DNA of 64,000 nt from Myxococcales bacterium UBA1238 (GTDB lineage Bacteria > Myxococcota_A > Bradymonadia > UBA7976 > UBA1532). Below are positions 17,994-25,570 of the stretch, one piece after another. Location of the stretch: NCBI GenBank assembly GCA_002309015.1, contig DBWM01000038.1, positions 62,278 to 126,277 on the forward strand, in the 5' to 3' direction. The notes beneath the pieces were generated by a model. The model ran no database searches and was not told the origin of the DNA. It saw nothing but the letters and a program-made list of their open reading frames with translations. The position numbers and the translations under genes are program-made. Position 1 is the first letter of the stretch; every line of letters starts with the position of its first letter.

Positions 17994-18895
17994 CCGCGCA
18001 CCGTCAATAAAAAGCCCAGGGCGCATAAAAGGGCCGATCCTGCGATCACATTTGGTGTCTTCGAAAGCCTGAGCCGGGACACCGTAGATTCGAGCAGACC
18101 CATCGCCAGAACGAGCAACAACATGATCCCCAGGCATTCAGCGCGCAGCAGCCAGGGATTACCCGAATAGGGCAGGAGCAGGCGCGCGATCAGAAGGCAA
18201 TAGAGATAAAGCCGGGTGCTCATCCCATATTGGATCTCTGCCAGCTTGGGACCGGAATGATCGAAGACCATCGCCAGATGCACGCCATCGAGCTCGGTGG
18301 GCGTCTCTGAATCGTCAAAGGGCAGGCGCCCCGTCGCCACCAATGCCACCAAAAAGAGCCCTGCACAGCAGAGCCCCTTCGACGCCATCTGATCGCTCCA
18401 TGAGGCCGAAAGCATCTCTGTCAGGTTGAGCGATCCTGAAATCCGCGCCAGGCAAAGCAGCACCAAACATAAAGTGAGCTTCGAGAAGCAGGCAAAGGTG
18501 ACTTCGCGGGAGGCTCCCAGACCCTCAAAAGGCGAGCCTGTATCGAGCGCTGCCAGCGCCGTAAAGAACTGGCCCACGGCAAGCAGCGTAAAGAAGAAGA
18601 TCATATCGCCCGTAAAGCCCCCGAATCCCAAAGGCCCCATGGGCAGGAATGCGCCCGCCAGCAACAGCGTGATGACCGTAATGCAGGGCGCAAAGCGAAA
18701 CAGCAGCCGGGTGGTCTGAGAGATCACCATCTCCTTCTGCATCAGCTTGATGACGTCATAGTAAGGCTGCAGCAGGGGTGCCCCGATCCTTCCCTGCATT
18801 CGTGCCTTTGCCTTGTTGAGCAGCCCTAAAAACAACGGCGGCAGAAACAGCAGGCATAAGCCATCGAACAGGCAATACCCCACATGGGCGCTCAT
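17990..18895 (-). CDS. Ehr/hydrogenase-4-like NuoH-type membrane subunit (HyfC type)
   Basis: The start at 18895 gives 301 residues and an ATGA overlap with the upstream gene. A longer frame would add 44 residues with no ribosome site. NuoH/HyfC motifs are clear: KARMQGRIGAPLLQPYYDVIKL, SPFEGLGASREVTF, and RLPFDDSETPTELDGVH near residue 200. This subunit joins the hydrophilic arm to the ion-pumping arm. Confidence 0.9.
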   Translation of the reverse strand: MSAHVGYCLFDGLCLLFLPPLFLGLLNKAKARMQGRIGAPLLQPYYDVIKLMQKEMVISQTTRLLFRFAPCITVITLLLAGAFLPMGPLGFGGFTGDMIFFFTLLAVGQFFTALAALDTGSPFEGLGASREVTFACFSKLTLCLVLLCLARISGSLNLTEMLSASWSDQMASKGLCCAGLFLVALVATGRLPFDDSETPTELDGVHLAMVFDHSGPKLAEIQYGMSTRLYLYCLLIARLLLPYSGNPWLLRAECLGIMLLLVLAMGLLESTVSRLRLSKTPNVIAGSALLCALGFLLTVRG

Positions 18896-20841
18896 AAAGC
18901 CTCTCCTCCCTGACTCCCGAACCAAAGCCAGGCGAGCAGGCCGAGCACCAGAATCCCCATATAAAGGAAGTAAAGCTGAATCTGCCCCGATTGCAGCGTC
19001 CGCAGGCGACCGATCTTTTGCGCGCATTTCCGCAAAAAGGGCATCAATAAGCCTTCAAACACCACGTCGCCTACGTAGGTCTCATATTGCGCAGGCTCCG
19101 GAAACAATGCCCGCAAACGAGGCTTGCTGGTTTTGGGCCGAAGCAGCGGAGAGAAGATCTGCACCAGTCCCTGCGTCAACGAGGCTGCCGTCCATTGCGC
19201 GCGTGGAGGATTCACTGCCAGCCCCGTGCTCCAGGTGATCTGCCGTGCTGCCCGCATGCATTTATGGCGGTTCAACAAATAGAAGCAGCCCATCAGAATG
19301 AGCAATGCGCCCGTCAGATAGGTCGTACCCACGCCCTGAAACTCAGACTGCAGCGAGAGGTCACCGATCTCAGGGCAAAGCTTCGATACTGCGGTCTCGA
19401 GCAAAGGCAGCACCATTCGCGGGTAAACGCCGATCCCGATGCAGACACCCCCATGCAGCACCATCACCCATCGCATGAGCCGGGGCGGATCCTGCGCCTC
19501 CCGGGTTGCGTCACTTCGGGGCTCCCCCAAAAAGAGAGCGCCGATTGCTTTGACCATACTGGCGATCGTCAATGCGACTGTCATGGCCAGCAACGGCGCC
19601 GCAAAGGCCATCCCTACCATCTCCTGATGCTGCACGCATTCAAACAATGCGAGGCAGATCCAAAGCAGACTGACGAATCCGTTGAGCGGTGGCAGACCGC
19701 AGAGGGCGGCGGAACCGATGATGCTCCAGAACAGCGTCTTCGGCATCTTCTTCCCTAAGCCTCCCAGCTTATCGAGATCGCAGGTGTGGCAGGCGCGCAT
19801 GATGGATCCTGCGCTGTAGAACAGGAGACCCTTGAAGAGCGCGTGGTTCCAGACGTGAAGCAGCGCCCCCGCATAACCGAGCAGCGCGATGGAAGGCTGA
19901 TGGTGGATGCGCCCCAATGTTCCGATACCGAGACCCAAAAGGATGATGCCCATCTGTGAGACGCTGTGCCAGGCGAGCAGCCGCTTGTGGTTTTGCTGAC
20001 CGAGAGCAAACAATGCGCCGCAAAAGGCGCTCACTACACCCAAAATGACCAGCGTGAAGGCAAACTCAGCGTGCGGCGGGCAGATCAGCAGCAAACGCGC
20101 GATACCGTAAATCCCAAGCTTCGAGAGCGCGCCTGAAAACAATGCGGATGCGTGATTGGGCGCAAAGGCATGCGAGCCTGGCAACCCCATATGAAACGGA
20201 AAGAAGCCCGCCTTTAACCCAAACCCCAGAAGCCCCAGCGTGAGTACGGTGGTCGCATAGGTTGAAGAGATCGTTGTAAATCCGAACCAATCCGTTTCCT
20301 TTTCGATGAATGCAAACAACGCCCAAAGGAAAAGGACTGAAAGGTGAGTGGTCGCCAGCTCGATGAGCGCCGCCTGGCGGGATTTGGGATTCAGGTGATC
20401 GGCCGCGACCAAAAAGAAGCCCGCGATCGACATAAAAGCCCACGACATTAAAAAGATGACGCCGGTCTGCCCGATGGTGATGAACGCCATGGAGGATGCC
20501 ATAAAGGCGTGCATGCCGCGTACGAGGCGATTGTTCTGCGGGTGCTCGGCGTCGCTCCAGTCGCAAATGGCGTAAATGGCGCTGGTGGCGGTCACGAATC
20601 CGAGGGGCATTAAAAAGACGGCGCTCAAAGGATCGATGGCGAGTTTGGCGTTGGATAGAAAACCAGGGAAGGGGAGGATGAAGGTTTCGTCGATGTGAAA
20701 GACCCAAAGGCCGGCAGCCATCATGCACAGGCCCGCCAAAACTTCGAGCCATGCGGTGATCTTACCCGGAAGGCAACTGGCGCAGAGTGCGGCTAAACAG
20801 CCCGTATCGATGGCGAGCAGCGTTAAAATGAGCGGATTCAT
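18892..20841 (-). CDS. Ehr/hydrogenase-4-like NuoL-type membrane subunit (HyfB type)
   Basis: At 649 residues with about 15 membrane helices, this is the large antiporter-like subunit and the first gene of the operon. The segment GFGLKAGFFPFHMGLPGSHAFAPNHASALFSG is the family's channel motif, with the key Lys and His. A GCGAGG site precedes the ATG. The six genes overlap or lie within two bases of each other, so the complex is made from one transcript. No hydrogenase maturation gene accompanies them. Confidence 0.92.
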   Translation of the reverse strand: MNPLILTLLAIDTGCLAALCASCLPGKITAWLEVLAGLCMMAAGLWVFHIDETFILPFPGFLSNAKLAIDPLSAVFLMPLGFVTATSAIYAICDWSDAEHPQNNRLVRGMHAFMASSMAFITIGQTGVIFLMSWAFMSIAGFFLVAADHLNPKSRQAALIELATTHLSVLFLWALFAFIEKETDWFGFTTISSTYATTVLTLGLLGFGLKAGFFPFHMGLPGSHAFAPNHASALFSGALSKLGIYGIARLLLICPPHAEFAFTLVILGVVSAFCGALFALGQQNHKRLLAWHSVSQMGIILLGLGIGTLGRIHHQPSIALLGYAGALLHVWNHALFKGLLFYSAGSIMRACHTCDLDKLGGLGKKMPKTLFWSIIGSAALCGLPPLNGFVSLLWICLALFECVQHQEMVGMAFAAPLLAMTVALTIASMVKAIGALFLGEPRSDATREAQDPPRLMRWVMVLHGGVCIGIGVYPRMVLPLLETAVSKLCPEIGDLSLQSEFQGVGTTYLTGALLILMGCFYLLNRHKCMRAARQITWSTGLAVNPPRAQWTAASLTQGLVQIFSPLLRPKTSKPRLRALFPEPAQYETYVGDVVFEGLLMPFLRKCAQKIGRLRTLQSGQIQLYFLYMGILVLGLLAWLWFGSQGGEAL

Positions 20842-20911
20842 GCTCGCGCCTCGCTTTGTGAAGTGACGCCCGTTTAAATGGCGCGCAAATTGCCCTTTTG
20901 GTCCTCAAAAG

Positions 20912-20932
20912 TCAACTGTTGTCCTCAGTTGA
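20912..20932. promoter_or_regulatory. Palindrome upstream of the Ehr operon
   Basis: TCAACTG and CAGTTGA form a perfect 7-bp inverted repeat with a 7-base spacer, about 70 bases before the first gene. On the minus strand the inner half overlaps TTGACT, a possible -35, but the -10 at the right spacing (CAATTT) is poor. It may be an operator for an unknown regulator. Confidence 0.3.
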
Positions 20933-21053
20933 GCCGCGCATTTGTAAGGGATCTGGCCTTAGGGAGGCAGAGAGGATCGATGAATGGATTGGAATTGAAA
21001 AGGCGTGTTCAGAGAATGGCGGGAGAGCAGGCAGGGCGCGCTACGGTGAAGGA

Positions 21054-22052
21054 TTACTCCTTCTTATCGGCGCATTCGGGGCGGTTGGGATCGGCCTTGC
21101 AGCGGAGTTTCGCAAACGTCTTTAAGGCTTTGGCGTTGTAGATCTTTTGCTGATCGCGGAGCTTCAGGCGAACCTCGAGCAACATCGCGTCGTATTTGGC
21201 CTGATCCTCGGGCGTGATGTCGATCCAAACGGAAGCCGGAATCTGTTTCTCGGACTTGGTCGCGAGATCTTTGGCGACAGCGAACTTACTCTTGGCATAT
21301 TCGCGGGACTTCTGACCAAACTCCGGATCGAACTTGTCGGACTTCAGGATGAGCTGCATCGTCAGCTGCGCTAAGGGATAACGAATGATGCCACCCTTTG
21401 TGCCTACACCTTTGGATAACTCGAGGGCCTTGTAGGCATAGGCGGGCGCATAGGCGATATCGGCTGCGCCGTCGTTGAACTTCTTGGCGAAACTGTTGAT
21501 ATCGGCCTTCTCGATGGTGGCACCGATCGAGCTGATCATCGTCGTTGCCGCTTCATCAAAGTCCATGGTCGCGATTTTCTTGCCTTTTAACTGATCGACG
21601 CTGTTGAGCGACTTGTCGCGCACAAAGAGATGGACGAGACCGGCGGGGTAGATTGCGGCGACTTCCCAGTTATCCTTGCGCATGTCGCTCGCAACGCGGG
21701 GATCAGCGTAGTAATTGATCGCCTGCTTGAGCAGGTTGTAGTCGGGAAGCGCGCCTAAGGCTTCGATGGTGCCCGCAAATGGATGGATCGAACGCCCGCG
21801 TACGCCGGTAATCAGCGCGCCATCGCATTTGCCCGCGAGCAAATCGTCGCCCGCTTCCTTCTCGTTCTTGTAGGGATTCAGTTCAAATTCGACACCCCAC
21901 TCGACCGCTGCCGTGCGATAATCTTTCATAATGTTGAACATATCGCCGCTTTGGCCGCTGGGGTCGTAAACGCAGAGGGTGCGCTTCTCGAGGGCCTGTG
22001 CAGAAGTCGCGCAAAGGAGGGAAGCGGTGAGGGCCAGTAAAAACTTACGCAT
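21054..22052 (-). CDS. Periplasmic solute-binding protein, AdeT/DUF6091-like
   Basis: A normal signal peptide (MRKFLLALTASLLCATSAQA) is followed by 310 residues. RTLCVYDPSGQSGDMFNIMKDY, an AGKCDGALITGVRGRSI segment and ADIAYAPAYAYKALEL are characteristic of a family of putative solute receptors once annotated as AdeT. A GGAG site precedes the ATG. It lies downstream of, and on the same strand as, a TatT-like lipoprotein. Both suggest a TRAP-type uptake system, but no permease is nearby. The ligand is unknown. Confidence 0.8.
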   Translation of the reverse strand: MRKFLLALTASLLCATSAQALEKRTLCVYDPSGQSGDMFNIMKDYRTAAVEWGVEFELNPYKNEKEAGDDLLAGKCDGALITGVRGRSIHPFAGTIEALGALPDYNLLKQAINYYADPRVASDMRKDNWEVAAIYPAGLVHLFVRDKSLNSVDQLKGKKIATMDFDEAATTMISSIGATIEKADINSFAKKFNDGAADIAYAPAYAYKALELSKGVGTKGGIIRYPLAQLTMQLILKSDKFDPEFGQKSREYAKSKFAVAKDLATKSEKQIPASVWIDITPEDQAKYDAMLLEVRLKLRDQQKIYNAKALKTFAKLRCKADPNRPECADKKE

Positions 22053-22108
22053 GATCGTTCTCCAACTGTGGTTAAAGGGTTAACACTCTATACGCTCGTA
22101 AAGCGCGA

Positions 22109-23113
22109 TCATTCATCGCCAAACAAATCGTCATCGGCCTGCTCGGCTTTTACGTCCCAGAAGGTGCCCAAGCCATTGATCGGCGTTCGGTGACCGGTCG
22201 CCTCGGTCCACAGACGATCGGAAAGGAATTCGATCATGTTGGTCGCGTTGGCGTCGAGCATCTGCCATTGTTTGTCGGCCGGTTTGGCTTTGATCGCTTC
22301 GGCGTGATCGACGATGGTTTTGCGCAGCAGATCGGTCTTGCCCACACTCTGGGCTGAGAGCGCCTGAAGGGCCTGCGACAGTCTCACACCTTTTTCGAGT
22401 CCGATTTTCGTGGCCGATTCAAACTGCGCCCAGGCGTCCGCGCCTTCGGGAGCTGAACCTGGAACCGCCATCCAGACCGAAGCTTCGATCGCTTCAGGCA
22501 TGCCCCACCATTTTTGATTGTCGAGACATTTGACCGCGCGCGCGACCTTGGACGGCATATCGAGGGGAACGCCCACCTGACCGTCGGAGGCGCGATCGTG
22601 CAAAACCGCCTGTAAGCCCGAAAGCAGGCCGATCATATAGATCAACTGGTCGTTATCGTCTTCAAACTTGGGGCATTTGTCGCCGATTTCGCCGTATGCG
22701 GCCACCAGATGGTTGGCCCCCTTGTAGTAACGCTTGGCGGCCAGTGCGTGAGCGCGCTTTTCGGCGATCAGGGCGTCCTGAGCTTCGGAACTGTTGCCGG
22801 CCTTGACCGCGCGAAGCCCTGCGAGTTCATGTTCGCGCGCGTCGAATTCTGCACAGAGTCCGGCGGTTAAAAAGGTCGCGGCGGCCACCTTGTCGGGGCT
22901 GTCGGTGACGCGGCTGAACGAGAGCAGGACGCCCGTCATCGCTTCGCCCGTAGCGCAACCCATCGCGAGATCGTCGGTGCCCATTAAATAAGGAGCCACG
23001 TGCTCCAGGCTGTATTCGCTCACCTTATCGCCGGCCATGCCGTAAATGGAGCAGCTGTTTAATCCCAGAATCGCCAGTAATCCCAAGCCCAGAAAGGCCT
23101 TGCCCTGATGCAT
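22109..23113 (-). CDS. TatT-like lipoprotein (TRAP-transporter-associated)
   Basis: The start at 23113 is preferred because GGAG stands seven bases upstream, overlapping the longer ATG at 23125. The 334-residue product has a lipoprotein signal (LGLNSC) and a helical, repeat-like body. MGTDDLAMGCATGEAMTGVLLSF and AKRYYKGANHLVAAYG resemble the TatT (T-component) family of TPR-like lipoproteins that associate with TRAP solute-binding proteins. It is 56 bases before the solute-binding gene on the same strand, so the two are probably one unit. Confidence 0.75.
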   Translation of the reverse strand: MHQGKAFLGLGLLAILGLNSCSIYGMAGDKVSEYSLEHVAPYLMGTDDLAMGCATGEAMTGVLLSFSRVTDSPDKVAAATFLTAGLCAEFDAREHELAGLRAVKAGNSSEAQDALIAEKRAHALAAKRYYKGANHLVAAYGEIGDKCPKFEDDNDQLIYMIGLLSGLQAVLHDRASDGQVGVPLDMPSKVARAVKCLDNQKWWGMPEAIEASVWMAVPGSAPEGADAWAQFESATKIGLEKGVRLSQALQALSAQSVGKTDLLRKTIVDHAEAIKAKPADKQWQMLDANATNMIEFLSDRLWTEATGHRTPINGLGTFWDVKAEQADDDLFGDE

Positions 23114-23219
23114 AAAAATCTCCATTCCAAAAAGTTGGCGGTACGTTAACGAAAACGCCGCAATGAAACAACGCGGTTGTTACTCACCTTTTGCAAAACA
23201 AATCCATAGCGATGGCGTT

Positions 23220-24407
23220 TTATTTTGTGACGAGCCACGAAGGTCCGCAGCGCAAAACCAAAAGATCGGCGACGGCGAGCAGGGCGGCGGATTCGAGGGC
23301 GGGGAGGGCGCGAGGCGCGAGGCAGGGGTCGTGACGACCTTTGAGATGCAGATCGACCGCTTTCATCTGCGAGAGATCGACGGTTTGCTGAGGCTTTGCG
23401 ATCGAGGGCGTAGGCCGAAGCGAGACTTTGACGATGACGGCGCGACCGTTGGTTAAGCCCCCGTTGATGCCGCCTGCATGGTTGGTGATGGGGTAAGGCA
23501 AGCCGTCTTTCAGCCCGATGGCATCGTTGGTTTCACTGCCGCAATGGGTAGCAAAAGCCTCACCCCACCCAAAGGAGACCGCTTTCACACCCGGTATCGA
23601 GAACAGGATCTGCCCTAGATGAGGCTCAACCCCAAGGTATGGAGGTTCACCGCAACCTGGAGGCAAGCCCACCACCGCGAGTTCAATCTGGGATCCGACG
23701 GAGTCTCCCATCCCTGCGGCGCGCATCGCTTCCGCTTGCATACGGTCGCCTAACCCCGTGTCGGGCGCATCTTCACGCACTGTTGCATCATCGCTCCCCC
23801 CATCCGTGAGCGCATCGTGAGGCGTTTTCAAGGTCATCGCAGGCCATACGAGAGCCCGAAGCCTGGCCAGGAGCCTGGGTGACGGATCCCTGAGTTCGGT
23901 CTCAAAACCGCCTCCGCAAACGCTGCCCACCCGTTGGATGAGGCCGCCCACATGCACGCCTTTGGCCAAAAGCAGGGGGCGCAGAAGTCCACCCACCACG
24001 ACCAATGGGGCCGTCAGCCTGCCCGAGAAGCGTCCACCACCCGAAAGAAACCCGCCATCGCGATACCAGGCTGCGAGATCCGCATGTCCTGGCCGAGGTC
24101 TCGCCAGGTCGTAGTCGCCGGGATGTGCATCCTCGTTTTTGAGGGTAAACGCCACCGGTCCGCCGCAGGTATACAGGGTGCCGCTGGTCTCATCTCGCCT
24201 GACGCCCGCCCAAAACACCACCTCATCGCGTTCTTTTCTTGGGCTCATGTCCGCCTTTCCGGGGCGTCTTCTTGCGAGTTCGCAGGCGATCGCCTGTTCA
24301 TCGATGGGCGTACCCGAGGGCAGCCCTTCCAGCTGACCTCCAATTTGCACCCCGTGCGATTCGCCCTGAAACGAGAAGCGCAAGGCCTGTCCATAGTAAC
24401 TCGACAT
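23220..24407 (-). CDS. aroC: Chorismate synthase
   Basis: It catalyses the last step of the shikimate pathway, the FMN-dependent anti-1,4 elimination of phosphate from 5-enolpyruvylshikimate-3-phosphate. The 395-residue protein contains FQGESHG near the N-terminus, RRRPGKADMSPRKERDEV, ARPRPGHADL, GGGRFSGRLTAPLV and GGINGGLTNG. These are standard motifs, and the length is slightly above normal. An AGGAG site precedes the ATG. Confidence 0.96.
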   Translation of the reverse strand: MSSYYGQALRFSFQGESHGVQIGGQLEGLPSGTPIDEQAIACELARRRPGKADMSPRKERDEVVFWAGVRRDETSGTLYTCGGPVAFTLKNEDAHPGDYDLARPRPGHADLAAWYRDGGFLSGGGRFSGRLTAPLVVVGGLLRPLLLAKGVHVGGLIQRVGSVCGGGFETELRDPSPRLLARLRALVWPAMTLKTPHDALTDGGSDDATVREDAPDTGLGDRMQAEAMRAAGMGDSVGSQIELAVVGLPPGCGEPPYLGVEPHLGQILFSIPGVKAVSFGWGEAFATHCGSETNDAIGLKDGLPYPITNHAGGINGGLTNGRAVIVKVSLRPTPSIAKPQQTVDLSQMKAVDLHLKGRHDPCLAPRALPALESAALLAVADLLVLRCGPSWLVTK

Positions 24408-24595
24408 GGTGATCTCCTGCCTGGCGACGCCTATACAACACCGCCTTTACGCCCATTTCACCCGCATTGTCAGCCCCAAGTTGCCCTGCCGCAGGTCTCC
24501 TGAACCCATCGATCACCCCTTCATCAGACTCACTCAAAGCATTGTTTACAGGCGCCGAAGCTGTTAGTTTCACCCGTTTTTTGTAAGGAGAACCG

Positions 24596-24895
24596 ATGCG
24601 TTACCTGTTGCTTTTAGGTCTCATCGCCTGTGGATGCAGCCCCGAGATCGGGGATGATTGCTTAAACGACTCGGAATGCGGATCGGGTCGCATCTGTGAT
24701 CGCGCGAGCAAGGGTGGGTATTGTACCGTCACGCCTTGTGTAGAGGATGGGTGCCCCGGGGGATCGATCTGCGTCGTCTTTGAGAACGATCTCGAATATT
24801 GCATGGCAAAATGTACCAAGTCCTCGGATTGCAGAGGCGGCTACTACTGTGACAAAGAGACCGCGTCGAAGCCGTTCTGCCGCGAGAAACCGTGA
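24596..24895 (+). CDS. Small cysteine-rich lipoprotein
   Basis: This 99-residue product has a short lipoprotein signal (LLLLGLIAC) and roughly a dozen cysteines in ECGSGRICD- and DCRGGYYCD-like loops, the disulfide-knot style common in myxobacterial surface proteins. AAGGAG is well placed. The stop overlaps the next start by one base, so the two are coupled. The function is unknown. Confidence 0.8.
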   Translation: MRYLLLLGLIACGCSPEIGDDCLNDSECGSGRICDRASKGGYCTVTPCVEDGCPGGSICVVFENDLEYCMAKCTKSSDCRGGYYCDKETASKPFCREKP

Positions 24896-25530
24896 TGATC
24901 TCTGCCTGGCGCATGGGGTGTTTAGGCCTCGTTCTGGTCGGTTGTTCCCATCAGGCAGGGGATGGGCAGACTTCAAAGATGCAGGGATCAGGCCTGCTTT
25001 GCCGCAGTGACTTTGATTGCACGATGGGTTGGCATCCGGGCATGAATGAATGCGGATCCCTTGAGCGATGTGTGGATGGGGTCTGCGGTATGCCTCCGGC
25101 CCTGACGGGCGAGGTCTCCAATACCCTTACGGGCAGCCTCCGCTGGACGTCGAAGACCCCGGATCACCCCGAGGGTGTGGAGCGTGAACTGCATCTCGAG
25201 GTGGTCGACGAGCCCTTCGAGACCGCGAGGGGGATGATGTGCCGCAAGGAGATGAGGCCTGACTTTGGTCTGTGGTTTACCATGCCCACCACGAAGCGAC
25301 AGTCGTTCTGGATGAAGAATACCCTGATCCCACTCGATATGGTGTTCATCAGCGAGGAGATGCAGGTGGTGGGTGTAGTAGAGCATGCACCTCCGCTGAG
25401 TCTTGAATCGAGGGGCGTGGCGGAGCCATCACGCTACGTGCTCGAGTTGCCTGCAGGTGAGGCCACCCATCTGGGCCTGGTGTTTGGCCAGATGGTGACC
25501 TATCAGCCACCGAAAGCTTCTGCCCGCTAG
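24895..25530 (+). CDS. DUF192-domain lipoprotein with cysteine-rich N-terminus
   Basis: The ATG at 24895 overlaps the preceding stop (TGATG). A GTG one codon earlier is the alternative. The 211-residue product has a lipoprotein signal (LVLVGC) and a Cys-rich segment at ~33-70 (CRSDFDCTMG, CGSLERCVDGVCG). A DUF192/COG1430 domain follows at ~90-205: ETARGMMCRKEMRPDFGLWF, SFWMKNTLIPLDMVFI and the terminal VLELPAGEATHLGL are typical. DUF192 proteins are secreted and poorly understood. The disulfide-rich extension is unusual. Confidence 0.85.
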   Translation: MISAWRMGCLGLVLVGCSHQAGDGQTSKMQGSGLLCRSDFDCTMGWHPGMNECGSLERCVDGVCGMPPALTGEVSNTLTGSLRWTSKTPDHPEGVERELHLEVVDEPFETARGMMCRKEMRPDFGLWFTMPTTKRQSFWMKNTLIPLDMVFISEEMQVVGVVEHAPPLSLESRGVAEPSRYVLELPAGEATHLGLVFGQMVTYQPPKASAR

Positions 25531-25570
25531 ATCCCTTCCTTCTACCTTCTTCAAGTCTAAAAGAGGCATT

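Noticed and set aside
13655..20841. Active formate hydrogenlyase or group-4 hydrogenase
   Set aside because: Both Cys pairs that hold the Ni-Fe centre are missing, and no formate dehydrogenase or maturation genes are present.
13655..20841. Respiratory complex I (nuo operon)
   Set aside because: The gene set and order (HyfB-C-E-F-G-HI) are those of hydrogenase-4 relatives. NuoA, J, K, E, F and G are absent.
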